Shown: positions 31,983 to 42,971, counted from the first letter of the stretch. The stretch is DNA of 64,000 bases from an uncultured Duncaniella sp. (GCA_910586305.1 CAJUGS010000013.1:1-64000), one strand, 5' to 3'. Translations and numbers: made by a program. The notes: generated by a model from the letters alone, not told the origin.

Positions 31983-34076
31983 TTATTTCTTTGGAAGTAT
32001 AAAGAGGAAACGTGCGCCTCCGCGATGGGAAGTGTCAAGCGACACATCTCCTCCAAGCAAACGGGCCAAAAGCCTTGCTATAGTCAGACCAAGACCTGCC
32101 CCTTGTGTCTCCGCATCAAGTTTGAAAAAGCGGTCAAAAATCTTGTCCTTGTTTTCAGCCTTGATACCGATTCCCGTATCCGTAATGGAAAACTCCACTT
32201 TATCGCCATCATCAATCAGCCTATAGGCAAGCGTGATTTTACCGTGTGATGTGAATTTTGCGGCGTTTGTCAGCAGGGCATTGAGAATCTGCTGCACACG
32301 TGTGGGATCGGTGAACATATCAACACGCTCATCGGGAGCGTCGAGACAAAGCTCCACTCCAGGTCGCACACGACGTTTCACACTTTCAATCGTGAACTGA
32401 GACAGCAATTTGGCATTAACTACCTGCGACTGCACCGGCATAGACTCGCTGTCGATCTCCGACAGACGCAACACATCGTTAACAATCGTGGAGAGCAGTT
32501 CGCTATTTAGTTCTATAAGGTCGGCAAACTCCTTGAGGTGCTTGTTCCCACTATCACCAACACAGTCGGCGATGAGATGGGAATACTCCGTAATAGCCTG
32601 GAGGGGCACAGTCACCTCATAGCTCATATTCTTGATGAAATCACTTTTCAGATTGTTTGCCTTCTGGGCAATGTCACGGGCCCTTATAGACTCGGCTCTC
32701 GATTTGCGCAGATTCTCACTTTCCATCTGAAGGGAACTGTTGCTGGCCGCAAGATGCTTGACAAGATTCCGGTTGCGTCTATAAAGCCGATACACTATTA
32801 TGAGCAAGAGACCAAGTATGACAATGGCTATCGACGTGACAATACTCACTGTCTGCTGCATGGAAGCCAGCGATTTCTTTTTTTCAAGCTCCATATCGCC
32901 ATACTGTTTTTTCACATTATATACGGCATAGGCCAGCTGAAGATCCTGCGACATTCCGCGTGCAAGTTCCTCGTTTTCTTCTTCAAGTATATTGGCATAC
33001 AACGTCGCTGCCGTACGCTGTGTCTCCAGATCGCCAAGTTCCTCAGCGGCTCTGAGAAGATAGCCAATCATCATACGACGACGGAAATTGTTGGACGGAC
33101 TGTCATAGTACTTTTTCAGCAGAGGGAGCGCCTTTGCATAATCTCTCTCGCTCATGGCAAGATAAATATCGGCAGCAGGGAATTTCTCGTAGGTAGCACG
33201 CACATTTTCGTCTTCTTCGACATATTCCTTCACCTTGTCATAATAATTCTGAATGGAGACAGGGTCAAGAATGGAAAAGTTGGAGAGCAGACGCGTGTAG
33301 ATAGTGTAGTAGGAAGGCGCGTAACTGCGATACTTACGGCCTTTGTCGTGATAGTACTCTTCGAGTTTTGCTATATCGTGGAGCAGGGCACGGTCAATGG
33401 CCACAGATTTGTGCGGCCTCGTCATACAGTAGGCCACGGATGCGTGGACCCCATAAGCATTACGAATAGAGAAAGACGAAGCAGGCAGTTTTTTTATCAG
33501 AGACGCAAGAGAATCAAGATAAACCCCAAGCATTTCGCCGTTAGGTTCCTGAGAGACAATCATACATATGCCGTGCAGCATGGCAATATGATCGTATATA
33601 TCCGACGGAGGATTGACAGTCAGAGTCTCGATATATTCTTTAAGAGATGCGTCACGCTCCTCACGATCACTATAACGGGCTCGTCGTATATTCTGCATCA
33701 TCCGGATAAACGTGAGCGTTTCGGCACGATCTTTCGACTCCTGAAATTTTAATGTACGGTCGCGAAGAGCATTAAGCACCGAGTCAGAACGCATATACCG
33801 ATTGGCCTGGTTGCGAATAATATCAAGAGCATCACCGGGCTGACCGGCGCGGTCGGCGGTCTCTATTATCTGAAATCCTATCGCGGCTCCGGCCGAACGC
33901 GGAAGCAGGTCGTATAGGTTGCAGAGCAGAGGAACAGAGTCAGCCGAGGTTTTGACCAACGACAACTGATGATACATGGAGTCAATGACTGCCTTGTCAA
34001 CATTTGCGTATGCCGACATCCACGCGGAAAGCAGGCAAAACAACATCGTTATAATGCGAGTGATATACTTCTTCAT
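31983..34076 (-). CDS. Sensor kinase-like protein with Tyr in the H-box
   Basis: 697 residues from the ATG at 34076. A signal peptide (ITMLFCLLSAWMSAYA) precedes about 370 periplasmic, helical, probably TPR-like residues. One membrane helix follows (about 411-430, IVTSIAIVILGLLLIIVY), then a coiled coil and a kinase core. The H-box reads FIKNMSYEVTVPLQAITEYS: Tyr486 (codon 32619-32621) stands where HisKA proteins have the phosphorylated His. The ATP-binding boxes look complete (LLTNAAKFT; DTGIGIKAENKDKIFDRFF; GAGLGLTIARLL). So it may be a pseudokinase or use another residue. No response regulator is adjacent. It appears to be the third gene of a tamL-gph-kinase run. Confidence 0.88.
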   Translation of the reverse strand: MKKYITRIITMLFCLLSAWMSAYANVDKAVIDSMYHQLSLVKTSADSVPLLCNLYDLLPRSAGAAIGFQIIETADRAGQPGDALDIIRNQANRYMRSDSVLNALRDRTLKFQESKDRAETLTFIRMMQNIRRARYSDREERDASLKEYIETLTVNPPSDIYDHIAMLHGICMIVSQEPNGEMLGVYLDSLASLIKKLPASSFSIRNAYGVHASVAYCMTRPHKSVAIDRALLHDIAKLEEYYHDKGRKYRSYAPSYYTIYTRLLSNFSILDPVSIQNYYDKVKEYVEEDENVRATYEKFPAADIYLAMSERDYAKALPLLKKYYDSPSNNFRRRMMIGYLLRAAEELGDLETQRTAATLYANILEEENEELARGMSQDLQLAYAVYNVKKQYGDMELEKKKSLASMQQTVSIVTSIAIVILGLLLIIVYRLYRRNRNLVKHLAASNSSLQMESENLRKSRAESIRARDIAQKANNLKSDFIKNMSYEVTVPLQAITEYSHLIADCVGDSGNKHLKEFADLIELNSELLSTIVNDVLRLSEIDSESMPVQSQVVNAKLLSQFTIESVKRRVRPGVELCLDAPDERVDMFTDPTRVQQILNALLTNAAKFTSHGKITLAYRLIDDGDKVEFSITDTGIGIKAENKDKIFDRFFKLDAETQGAGLGLTIARLLARLLGGDVSLDTSHRGGARFLFILPKK

Positions 34077-34110
34077 GGGTTCAGCGTGTATAACAGTGTC
34101 ATGATGCAGG

Positions 34111-34785
34111 TCACACGTCAAGAGCAAGCCCGGGACGCTTCACTATCTCAAGAATCTCTTCTGGGGTTGTTGCTATATTGTCGGCATGAGCATCGACAAG
34201 TTCCCGCCTGGGCCTGAATCCCCAAGTAACACCACAAGAATCAACACAAGCCCTTCGAGCAGTCTCGATGTCAACTCCAGAGTCACCGACATAAAGCACC
34301 TTGGACTTGCGCGCCGGAGATTTCGAGAGAATCTCAAACACGATACTGGGGTCGGGCTTCACCGGAACGCCTTCCTTCTGACCCTCAACAGCCTGCCACT
34401 CTATAGCCGGGAAATAGTGAGTCACAAGACGCTCCACGGCATCCTGGTATTTATTGGAAGCCACCGCGATTCTCACTCCGAGAGCCTGTAGATTGTTTAG
34501 CAACTCAGTAATACCGGGATATGGAGCAGTAGAGTCGCAGGCATGGTCATCATAATATTCCTTGAACTTTTCACGAACTGCCTCGACTATCTCCGGAGTG
34601 CGGGCCTCCTCTGGCAGAGCGCGCTCAATCAGACGTGTCACCCCATTTCCCACCATCATAGGATAGGACGTTGCCGTATGAGTGGGATAACCCATTTCAC
34701 GCAAAGCATAATTAGTGGCCGCACCAAGGTCGGCTATAGTATCAAGGAGCGTTCCGTCCAGGTCAAATATTACGAGCTGTTTCAT
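34111..34785 (-). CDS. gph: HAD phosphatase, phosphoglycolate phosphatase-like
   Basis: 224 residues from the ATG at 34785. HAD motifs: FDLDGTLLDT (nucleophile and acid Asp), VASNKY (motif II Ser), KPDPSI (motif III Lys), YVGDSGVDIETA (motif IV Asp pair). The cap inserted after motif I is of the C1 helical type. Phosphoglycolate, formed by damage of DNA 3' ends or metabolic side reactions, is the probable substrate; other phosphates are possible. It follows tamL by 21 nt and precedes the kinase gene by 34 nt. Confidence 0.87.
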   Translation of the reverse strand: MKQLVIFDLDGTLLDTIADLGAATNYALREMGYPTHTATSYPMMVGNGVTRLIERALPEEARTPEIVEAVREKFKEYYDDHACDSTAPYPGITELLNNLQALGVRIAVASNKYQDAVERLVTHYFPAIEWQAVEGQKEGVPVKPDPSIVFEILSKSPARKSKVLYVGDSGVDIETARRACVDSCGVTWGFRPRRELVDAHADNIATTPEEILEIVKRPGLALDV

Positions 34786-34806
34786 AGTCAAATCGTCTTG
34801 TATTGT

Positions 34807-37191
34807 TCAGAAAGGATATCCCACCGAAAAGTGTATGGCTGTGTCACGTCGCCAGTCGGGGTGAAGCAACGGCCAACGCTCCTGCCCGGAGGCCGGATTG
34901 TAGGCCTTGACTCCAAGATCGAGGCGCAGGAGAAAATAGTTGAAATCCATACGTATTCCCACTCCATAGGCCATAGCAATCTCTTTCCAGAAGGACGAGA
35001 ATCGGAACAGACCTCCCGGCTGGTTCTCATAGTTATGTATTGTCCAAATATTTCCGGCATCAATGAATCCAGCGCCTTCAAGCACCCAGAAGAGCTTGGC
35101 TCGATACTCCACACTGAGATCAAGACTGATGTCGCCACACTGGTTGATAAAATAGGCAACCGAGTTGTGGGAGTTGTAGCGTCCAGGTCCGAGAGTGCGC
35201 GCACCCCACCCTCTCACACTGTTGGCACCTCCGGCATAGAAACGTTTCTCAAACGGGAGTACGTGGGAATTTCCATAGGGATAACCAAGCCCAAATCCGA
35301 CATGGAATGCAAGAGCGTGACGGCTATTGATATTGCGTGTCACACCATAGTCAACCTCGGCTTTCACATACTGGGAATACTGTGTACCGAACACCTTGTA
35401 TATATCTCCCCTTCTCTTCTGCCCGAAAAGTTTTGAGCCGGCATAAAGCAGATTGCCGGCAGTCTCCACCGATGCGCGGATAGTGTAGACCACAGGCTGA
35501 AGTATGTAGCGTTTTATCGTGGCCGATGCGATGCGCTTATTGGTATGGTAATACCGATAGCCCATACTCATGATGAAATGGTCCTCATAGCTGTATCGGA
35601 GCAGAGGATTGTCGGGCGCGATAGCATCCAGGAAATCATTGGTACGCTCAGGAAGATAGACATAATTTATATCTAATATGTCAAACTCATGCCTGCGTGT
35701 ATTTGTGCGGTTCACCCATTTATATTTCCATGCTCCTCCCGCAATTATACGCGTATACTCCGGACGCTCCTGATAGTTGAATGATAGAGCAAATTCGGTG
35801 GAAACATTGAAACGCTGTCTGACTCGACGCGGAGCAAACGGAAATTCAAACTTCGGGAAAGTAATACCAACCTCGCCGGCATACTCTGTATAGCGGTCGT
35901 TTATAAGACCGTTGAGGTTTCCGGAAAGGCTCTCGTAGTTCATGCGGAGACGCCCTGTGAAAAGCTGCGATCCTCTGGCGAGATTGCGGTGCTGGTAAGT
36001 GGCACCGAGTCCGAATCCGAGATCACCCTCGGAATTTGTCCCCTCGACATCAAATGTCACAGACTGCTTCTTGTTTCGCGAAAGCAAAATATAGGCATCA
36101 AGTTCTTTCTCTCCGTCGGCAGTCGCAGTACCTGTCGGAACCATCTCTATATTGATGGACTTCAGTATACCAAGTCTTGCCAGAGATTCATAAGTGCGTT
36201 CGATTAGCGCAGCCTTGTAGAGAGAGCCAGAAGTGATATAGCACTTCTCCTCAAGAGCCTCCGGCGTGAGATACCTATCATGGCCGTATAGCACCTTTAT
36301 GCCGCGATGATCCACTGTGTCAAGCTTGAGCGAACGTATTTCAGCAGGAGTGGTGCGTCCCCGAGTGTCAGTGACAAACACCACGTCTCTCACTCTATAC
36401 AGTTCATGGTCAGGGATAGCCTCCGCCGGTATCGGAGACTGAGCAACGAGTTCAGAACCCTTGCGTGGAGGTCTTACAACAAGCGTAAGATCAACATCTC
36501 GTGAATTTTCAGCAGTGTCGGCATAGAAAGTCACATATTCTTTTGTAAACGCGTAATATCCTTTGTCGCGCAGACGGCGAGAGATGCGAGTACGTTCCTC
36601 ATCAAGAAGATCACGGTCAAACTTGTCGCCCGGATGTATTGACATCAAAGCAGAGTCGGCCATAATCACAGAGGCCACTCCGGAATCCGGAATTTCATAG
36701 GCCACAGATGAAATGACATGGGGCTTGCCTGTCATTACAGTATAGACAACTTCTGCCTTCTTCTTTTTTGCACTTATGATTGTATCGACTCGAATATCCG
36801 CCCCGAGATAACCTTTGTTAATCATAGCCAGTTCGAGCTGGCGGGCGGAAGCATCGGTGAGTTCACGTGAAAATATCACCGGAGGCTGCCCCATACGACG
36901 CACCCAACGGTTGTACCATTTGGTTGAATCTCGGCCAGAGAGGTTGTAAGTATCAAGCTGTAGCTTCCAAAAACCAAGCACCTTGTGATTTGGCGACTGG
37001 CGCAGATAGTTAAGCAATTCCTCGGCTCCCACACTCTTGTCGCCCTCCACCACCACAGAGGCCTTGTCAAGAAGATACTCACCCTCCCCCACAAAGCGCG
37101 TAGAACTGCATCCCCACACAGCAATAGCCACTGCCAATGTGAAGATACACCTATATATATAGTGAATGATGTGGTCCGATTCTATATGCAT
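34807..37191 (-). CDS. tamL: TamL-type outer-membrane assembly lipoprotein
   Basis: 794 residues from the ATG at 37191 (a start at 37230 is also open). The signal peptide ends in a lipobox at Cys28 (AIAVWGCSS). POTRA-like domains follow (about 40-330; VVVEGDKSVGAEELLNYLRQ; ARQLELAMINKGYLGA; ISRRLRDKGYYAF). The C-terminal half is a BamA/TamA-family barrel (FFAGG-like segment RFYAGGANSVRGWGARTLGP; the final residues VGYPF). Bacteroidetes carry this lipidated form, TamL, which works with TamB in envelope assembly. It begins a minus-strand run with its own promoter. Confidence 0.87.
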   Translation of the reverse strand: MHIESDHIIHYIYRCIFTLAVAIAVWGCSSTRFVGEGEYLLDKASVVVEGDKSVGAEELLNYLRQSPNHKVLGFWKLQLDTYNLSGRDSTKWYNRWVRRMGQPPVIFSRELTDASARQLELAMINKGYLGADIRVDTIISAKKKKAEVVYTVMTGKPHVISSVAYEIPDSGVASVIMADSALMSIHPGDKFDRDLLDEERTRISRRLRDKGYYAFTKEYVTFYADTAENSRDVDLTLVVRPPRKGSELVAQSPIPAEAIPDHELYRVRDVVFVTDTRGRTTPAEIRSLKLDTVDHRGIKVLYGHDRYLTPEALEEKCYITSGSLYKAALIERTYESLARLGILKSINIEMVPTGTATADGEKELDAYILLSRNKKQSVTFDVEGTNSEGDLGFGLGATYQHRNLARGSQLFTGRLRMNYESLSGNLNGLINDRYTEYAGEVGITFPKFEFPFAPRRVRQRFNVSTEFALSFNYQERPEYTRIIAGGAWKYKWVNRTNTRRHEFDILDINYVYLPERTNDFLDAIAPDNPLLRYSYEDHFIMSMGYRYYHTNKRIASATIKRYILQPVVYTIRASVETAGNLLYAGSKLFGQKRRGDIYKVFGTQYSQYVKAEVDYGVTRNINSRHALAFHVGFGLGYPYGNSHVLPFEKRFYAGGANSVRGWGARTLGPGRYNSHNSVAYFINQCGDISLDLSVEYRAKLFWVLEGAGFIDAGNIWTIHNYENQPGGLFRFSSFWKEIAMAYGVGIRMDFNYFLLRLDLGVKAYNPASGQERWPLLHPDWRRDTAIHFSVGYPF

Positions 37192-37238
37192 CCGAAGTTC
37201 AACGCTGCATTGTAGCAGAAAACTGCCCATTTAACCTA

Positions 37239-37270
37239 CAAAATTACACCAAAGCAACATTATTTCCAAA
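37239..37270 (-). promoter_or_regulatory. tamL promoter
   Basis: Minus strand: TTTG (37267-37270), 20 nt, TAATTTTG (37239-37246). The tamL leader is about 40 nt. Confidence 0.7.
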
Positions 37271-37360
37271 ATACACGACAAAAAATGCGCTCATTTTAAT
37301 TTGTGACACCAAAAATGCATTTTTTTTAGTTAAAATTATCAATTTTTCCAAAACAATAGT

Positions 37361-37368
37361 TACCTTTG
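37361..37368 (+). promoter_or_regulatory. susC promoter (-7 box)
   Basis: TACCTTTG, a perfect -7 box, 54 nt before the susC start codon. No clear TTTG is found at -33; the region is A/T rich. Confidence 0.55.
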
Positions 37369-37422
37369 CCAAACTTTAGGACGAAATACCTAAAGCTTGA
37401 TAATTCCATTTAAATCTAAACC

Positions 37423-40400
37423 ATGAGAAAAATCCCTAAAGGATCAAACACTTCTTTCCAGAACGTGGATAAGAAGCTGGCAGGTGGTCTCTTGGCCGTC
37501 GCCTTAATGGGAGGTGCCACTGTCAACGCACACTCCTCAGAAATTTTAGGGGGGGTAATTTGACTGTCTCCCAACAAGTTAACAAAAACACTACTATTTC
37601 AGGAACTGTGGTCGACGAGACCGGAGAACCCATGATAGGAGTATCAGTGACCGAAGTCGGCACAAAAGTCGGCGTAGCCACCAACATTGACGGCAACTTC
37701 ACACTTAATGTTGCAAGAGGTTCCGAAATCAGATTTTCCTACATTGGCTACAAATCGCAGTCAATCAAGGCCGAAGGCCAGACCGGCCTTACAATAAAAC
37801 TGGCACCCGACAACAATGTCCTTGACGATGTTGTCGTGGTAGGCTACGGTACTGTAAAGAAACGTGATCTCACCGGAGCAATTTCATCGGTAAAGGCGGA
37901 TGTCATCACTCTAACCCCCTCGTCCAACCCCATGGACGCTCTTCAAGGACGTGTTGCCGGTCTTGATATCACACAATCGTCGGGCCGTCCAGGCGAGAGC
38001 CTCAGCATCCAGCTGCGTGGTAACCGCTCTATCACAGCATCCGGCGATCCATTGTTCATAATCGACGGTATGCCCGGTAATTATGCGACCATCAACCCCA
38101 ACGATATCGAAAGCATAGAAGTCCTCAAGGACGCATCGTCCACAGCCATCTATGGTTCGGAAGGCTCCAACGGTGTTGTGATAATCACAACAAAGAAAGG
38201 CAAGGAAGGCCAGCTACGTATAAATTTTGATGCCTATTTAGGTGTAAACGGATGGTCAACAACACCAAAAATGAACTCTCCGGAACAGTTCATCGCCACC
38301 CGTGAACTTGCCCATAAGAACAGCGGAACAATCACCGACGACCTTGTGTTACAGCAATACAAGGAAGCCCTTGCCAACGGCCAGACTATCGACTGGGTGG
38401 ATGAACTTCTCGGAACCGGTCTGACACAGAACTATTCGTTGTCCTTGTCTGGAGGTACCGAAAAAACACAGACATATTTCTCGCTCAACTATTCCGACAA
38501 CGACGGCCAGTATAAGAACAACAACTACAAGGTCTACTCTTCCTCGCTTCGCATGAATACGAAGCTTGCCAGCTGGATAGAAGGCGGTGTACACGTCCAG
38601 GCCTCTTATACTGACGGCAACCGTACCAACTCGCATCTCAACGACGGTCTGAGAGCGGCACCTTTCGGCACACTTTACAAAGAAGACGGAAGTATCAACC
38701 CATATCCACTTGCTGCTGATGGTGACCTTGTCAATCTTCTTCTGGACCACGACAAAAACGGCTACCGCAACAACAACACCAACCTGCGCCTCTATGTACA
38801 GCCCTACCTCCGTATCAGCCCGATCAAAGGCCTGACACTCGAGACCCGTCTCAGCGGCAACTTCGACTATTACACCAAGAACCAGTATGTGGGCTATGGT
38901 TCATATGAATTCTACCGCAACAGTGCCGGAGCAGACGGAACAAATGACAAGGACTTTCCCAAAAACACAAACGCCACCAAGGAAAACTCCCGCACTTGGG
39001 GCTACACATGGGAAAACATCCTCACATACAACTTCTCACTTGCAGACATCCACGATTTCACCATCACAGGCGTGACATCTTGGAATGAATCCAGATATGA
39101 TTACACCAAAGCCTATGCTACCAATATACCGTCCAACACTATGAACTGGACCAATCTTGGAGCGGCTTCTGATCCTAAGCCTCAGGTGGGATCTGACTTC
39201 TGGATGAAAAAGCGTATGGGTCTGGTTGGACGTATCAACTATACCCTCATGGGAAAATACCTTTTCTCTGCATCCGTGCGTCGTGACGGTGACTCACGCC
39301 TTTCCTCTGACAAGCACTGGGCAACCTTCCCTGCCATATCCGCAGGATGGAGAATATCCGACGAAGCCTTCATGGAATCAACCCGCACATGGCTCAATAA
39401 CCTGAAACTGCGCGTGGGTTATGGCGAAACAGGCGCGGCCGGTATCGATCCCTACGTGACCTGGTCAATCATGCAGCCGGGCCAGATAAACCTCGGTGAC
39501 AAGCTGACCGACATCTCCAAGTTCCCTGAGAATCTTGCCAATGCCGCACTTGGTTGGGAACGTTCTAAGAGCTGGAACATCGGCCTTGACCTTGGCCTTC
39601 TCAACAACCGCATCGACCTTGCAGCCGAATACTATATCACAAACACAGACGATGTGATCTGGAAACAAAGTATTCCCTCGGTCAACGGAGCATATGGTGC
39701 GAAGAACCCGTTCTGGATTCAGCGAAATATCGCAACAACCCGCAACCAGGGTCTCGAACTCACTCTCAACACCCACAATATCGAGACACGTGACTTCACC
39801 TGGAGCTCAACAATCACCTTCTCCACAAACAAAGAAAAAGTCACCTCACTCGGTGCCGGCGCAGCCGAATATATCGACTACACCACAAGCGACGACAAGA
39901 CCTATACTCTGCACGTGGGAGATCCCATTCACTCCTACAGAAGCTACCTGTTCGGAGGAATCTGGCAAACAGGCGAGGAAGCCGACGCAGCAGTGTTCGG
40001 CCGTCAGCCCGGTGACATCAGAATCACAATCCCCGGTATGCGCAAAGTGAGCGACGGTGTATGGGAAAAGGATGTGGAACTTGCAGACGGTACAATCGAG
40101 ACACGTCAATACACCGCGGAAAACACCTATTCACTCGACGATAACTCCGACCGCGTAATTATCGGCCACAACACTCCCGACTGGTCGCTTGGCTTCCAGA
40201 ACACATTCACCTACAAATGGTTTGACCTCAGTGTGTATATGTATTGGCGCTATGGCCAGAAGTTCAGCTATGAGGCCATGGGATGGTATAGCGATAACGG
40301 AGGTGCATTCCCCGAACATTTCAACTACTGGACACCCGAGAACCCGTCAAATGATTTCCCGGCACTTGACTCGTCACGCGACTGGAGAAAGATGCCCGGA

Positions 40401-40646
40401 AATGCATCACGCTATTGGGTAGACGGATCGTTCTTCAAAATCAAGAACATCACCCTCGGTTACACCCTTCCCAAGGGAGCTTGCCACAAGATAGGTATAG
40501 ACCACCTGCGCCTTTACGGCACAATCACCAACCCCCTTGTATGCGCCCGCAGCAAGTATTTGAAGGGATATGACCCCGAGCAGAACGGAAATATCAACTT
40601 CCCCCTCACACGCCAGCTCGTATTTGGTCTCAACGTATCCTTCTAA
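37423..40646 (+). CDS. SusC/RagA-family TonB-dependent transporter, frameshifted after the signal peptide
   Basis: As sequenced, an ATG at 37423 opens a 46-codon frame with a signal-peptide-like start (MRKIPKGSNTSF; LAGGLLAVALMGGATVNAHS) that stops at 37563. The main frame continues in a different register to 40646 (about 1030 codons). One extra G in the seven-G run (37549-37555) would fuse them as ...EILGGG then NLTVSQQ. The body is clearly SusC-like: TISGTVVDETGEPMIGVSV (carboxypeptidase-like domain), DDVVVVGYGTVKKRDLTG (TonB box), plug segments (DALQGRVAGLDITQSSGRPG; LFIIDGMPG; IYGSEGSNGVVIITTKKGK) and a 22-strand-type barrel ending NVSF. It imports glycans or peptides with the SusD partner just downstream. 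The frameshift may be phase variation or sequencing error. Confidence 0.85.
37549..37555 (+). repeat. Seven-G homopolymer in susC
   Basis: The run lies between the signal peptide and the mature protein. With 7 G the frame closes at 37563; with 8 G it runs through to 40646. It is a possible slipped-strand switch. Confidence 0.75.
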
Positions 40647-40668
40647 TTCAAAAAACTGAACCTATAAA

Positions 40669-42834
40669 ATGAAAAGATATATAAAACTCTTCGCCCTACC
40701 GCTGATTGCCACTGCAGGAATAGCGACCACATCCTGCAACCTTGACGAGGTCAATCCGCACGCCGGCGACACGTCAATCAAGTCCTACGAAACATGGCTT
40801 GGACTACAGTCTTTCTGCTACTCCACCCTTAATGAGGAGCTATACACAGCTTCCGACTGGCTATTTGCCTCAGAGGCCGGTACAGACCTATGGAATGCAA
40901 AAGCAAACGGAAACGGATACCAGTCCGATTTCTACTACGAAAACTACGGCACCAACAACAACTCGACCAAGAAGCTCTGGCTACAGTGCTACTCTATGGT
41001 GACCAACTGTAACACCGTAATCAACGAGGCTTCCAACTTCATGGGCAAGGATGCCAAGACAGTTGAACTCCTCGTAGCTGAGACAAAGACTCTCAGAGCC
41101 TTTTTCAACTTCCTGATTGTGTCAAACTTCGGGCCTGTCACTCTGAACCTCGAGAGCAGTTCGTCACTCACAGGCAACGTAGACCTCTATCCCACACGCA
41201 CAAGCGAGAAGGTATTCTATGAACAGATTGTCAAAGACCTCACCGAAGCGCTTCCCGTCCTCGGCGTAGAGCCATACCAGAACAACCGTGCCCGCGTGAC
41301 AAAAAAGACAGTCATGGGTCTTCTTGCCCGTGTATATGCCCAGCGTGCAGGCCTCGGGTCTAAGTATGGTGATGCCGAGAAATACTGGAAACTTGCTGCA
41401 GAAACAGCCGAGGAACTCATTGACAATGCCGGAGCATACGGTGCACACCTCTATACCGACATAGCCGATATGTGGTCGGATGCAAACAACCGCTCCAACC
41501 GTGAGGCACTGTTCACAGCTGTCGACGCTGATGCCAATTCCGAGGCTTGGGCCGCAGCTACAAAGCGCAACAAGCTCCTGGCTTACTCGGCCGGAGGATG
41601 CTACAAAGACCTCTTCAATCACGACCCCAGCAACAAGAGCCAAAGCAACTATTACGGTCGAATGAACGCCCAGACATGGTCGCCCTCAAAATACCTTCTT
41701 TACTGCTTCAACCCCAAGTGGGACCGTAGATGGGAGTACTCCTTTATATATGGATGGAGCGACTGGTCCATGGTGCAGCCAGGATGGCAGAAGTATTCGC
41801 AAGGACAGAAAACACTCACAGAAGAACTTGTGAGAAAGTATGGCATTGACCCATCTCACGTAGGAGAAACCATCAATCCATATGCCGATTGCAATGCGAT
41901 CACATCCACATTCGCAGGCAATCAGTATCCTGCAAGCATCTGGCCAAAGGATTTTGTTTACAACGAACCGTCAAAGGATGAGTTCACCGATGCAAGCGGA
42001 AACTTAGACAAGGAGAAATATGAAAAGGCAGTTGCCGAGTACATCGAGACAGTCAAGGGAAGTCTCCTTCAGGTTGCAGCATCATCTTCTGAAATCAATC
42101 AGCCCGGCAAGTCTGGTTCCACAAAAACCTATGCCATCCCTTATCCTATCGATGTCAATGACACACGCTTCAACACAGTCTACGTCCACGAGCCACTGTC
42201 GGAAGCAGACAAGGCTAAATGTCGTTATTGTGTAGTTGTTCTCAGCGACTTGTTCGGCTCAAACGGTATGCCTTATGGCAACACAGCCAACGGCTCTGAA
42301 AACGGCAACTCGCCCAAAATCGGCAATGGCACCACCGATGCAGGTTCCAGCCCGTCTCTCCACAAATTCAACTGGTCTTATAACGGAGTCTTCTACGGCA
42401 GCAACCTGCAGGTGAAGACAGGCGATATGTATATAATGCGTATGGCCGAAATATATCTGATTGCAGCCGAGGCACGCCAGATGCTTGGCGAGGAAGGCAA
42501 AGCCGCCTCTCACCTCAATGTGCTCCGCAAACGTGCTGCACGTCCCGGAGCCAATGATAGCGAATGGAAGCTTTCTAAAGCCACTGAGGAAGATATCTTC
42601 GACGAGTATGCTCGCGAGCTCTGTGGAGAGTTCTCCAGATGGGCACTTCTTAAACGCCACAATGCGTTCGAAAGCCGTCTTGCAAAATACAATCCCAGAG
42701 CGGCAAAGTCATTCAAGCCTGCATACTACAACAAGCCTGTTTCGGCCGACTTCCTGTCCACCATCCTTAATGACAAGGAATATGGCGACAACGGATATGG
42801 CGCCGGCTCGTCAGGCCTTGAAAACATCGACTAA
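40669..42834 (+). CDS. SusD/RagB-family lipoprotein
   Basis: 721 residues, longer than many SusD proteins. Lipoprotein signal with Cys23 (IATTSCNLDE). Typical TPR-like helices follow (FCYSTLNEELYTASDWLFAS; LLVAETKTLRAFFNFLIVSN; VMGLLARVYAQRAGLG) and the late segment MRMAEIYLIAAEARQMLGEE with NVLRKRAARPG. SusD proteins cap the SusC barrel and bind the nutrient outside the cell. The substrate cannot be told: no glycan hydrolase is adjacent. It begins 22 nt after susC and ends before a strong terminator. Confidence 0.95.
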   Translation: MKRYIKLFALPLIATAGIATTSCNLDEVNPHAGDTSIKSYETWLGLQSFCYSTLNEELYTASDWLFASEAGTDLWNAKANGNGYQSDFYYENYGTNNNSTKKLWLQCYSMVTNCNTVINEASNFMGKDAKTVELLVAETKTLRAFFNFLIVSNFGPVTLNLESSSSLTGNVDLYPTRTSEKVFYEQIVKDLTEALPVLGVEPYQNNRARVTKKTVMGLLARVYAQRAGLGSKYGDAEKYWKLAAETAEELIDNAGAYGAHLYTDIADMWSDANNRSNREALFTAVDADANSEAWAAATKRNKLLAYSAGGCYKDLFNHDPSNKSQSNYYGRMNAQTWSPSKYLLYCFNPKWDRRWEYSFIYGWSDWSMVQPGWQKYSQGQKTLTEELVRKYGIDPSHVGETINPYADCNAITSTFAGNQYPASIWPKDFVYNEPSKDEFTDASGNLDKEKYEKAVAEYIETVKGSLLQVAASSSEINQPGKSGSTKTYAIPYPIDVNDTRFNTVYVHEPLSEADKAKCRYCVVVLSDLFGSNGMPYGNTANGSENGNSPKIGNGTTDAGSSPSLHKFNWSYNGVFYGSNLQVKTGDMYIMRMAEIYLIAAEARQMLGEEGKAASHLNVLRKRAARPGANDSEWKLSKATEEDIFDEYARELCGEFSRWALLKRHNAFESRLAKYNPRAAKSFKPAYYNKPVSADFLSTILNDKEYGDNGYGAGSSGLENID

Positions 42835-42867
42835 ATGATTAATTGATTACCGTTTCTTATCTAAGAA

Positions 42868-42913
42868 TAAGCCACACTTTCTTCGTGACGAAGAGAGTGT
42901 GGCTTACTTTTTT
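42868..42913 (+). terminator. Terminator of susC-susD
   Basis: TAAGCCACACT (42868-42878) pairs with AGTGTGGCTTA (42896-42906), with extra inner pairs, followed by six T (42908-42913). Confidence 0.9.
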
Positions 42914-42933
42914 CGGCTGCTCTCGATTTTTTA

Positions 42934-42965
42934 TTTGTCACTTCGGGGAGGATTAGTTATCTTTG
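42934..42965 (+). promoter_or_regulatory. Promoter of the thiamine operon
   Basis: TTTG (42934-42937), 20 nt, TATCTTTG (42958-42965). Predicted start about 42972, at the edge of the riboswitch. Confidence 0.8.
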
Positions 42966-42971
42966 CGGTGA

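Noticed and set aside
37560..37563. TTG at 37560 as the true susC start
   Set aside because: It would leave an outer-membrane transporter without a signal peptide, while a good signal peptide lies just upstream in another frame across a G run.
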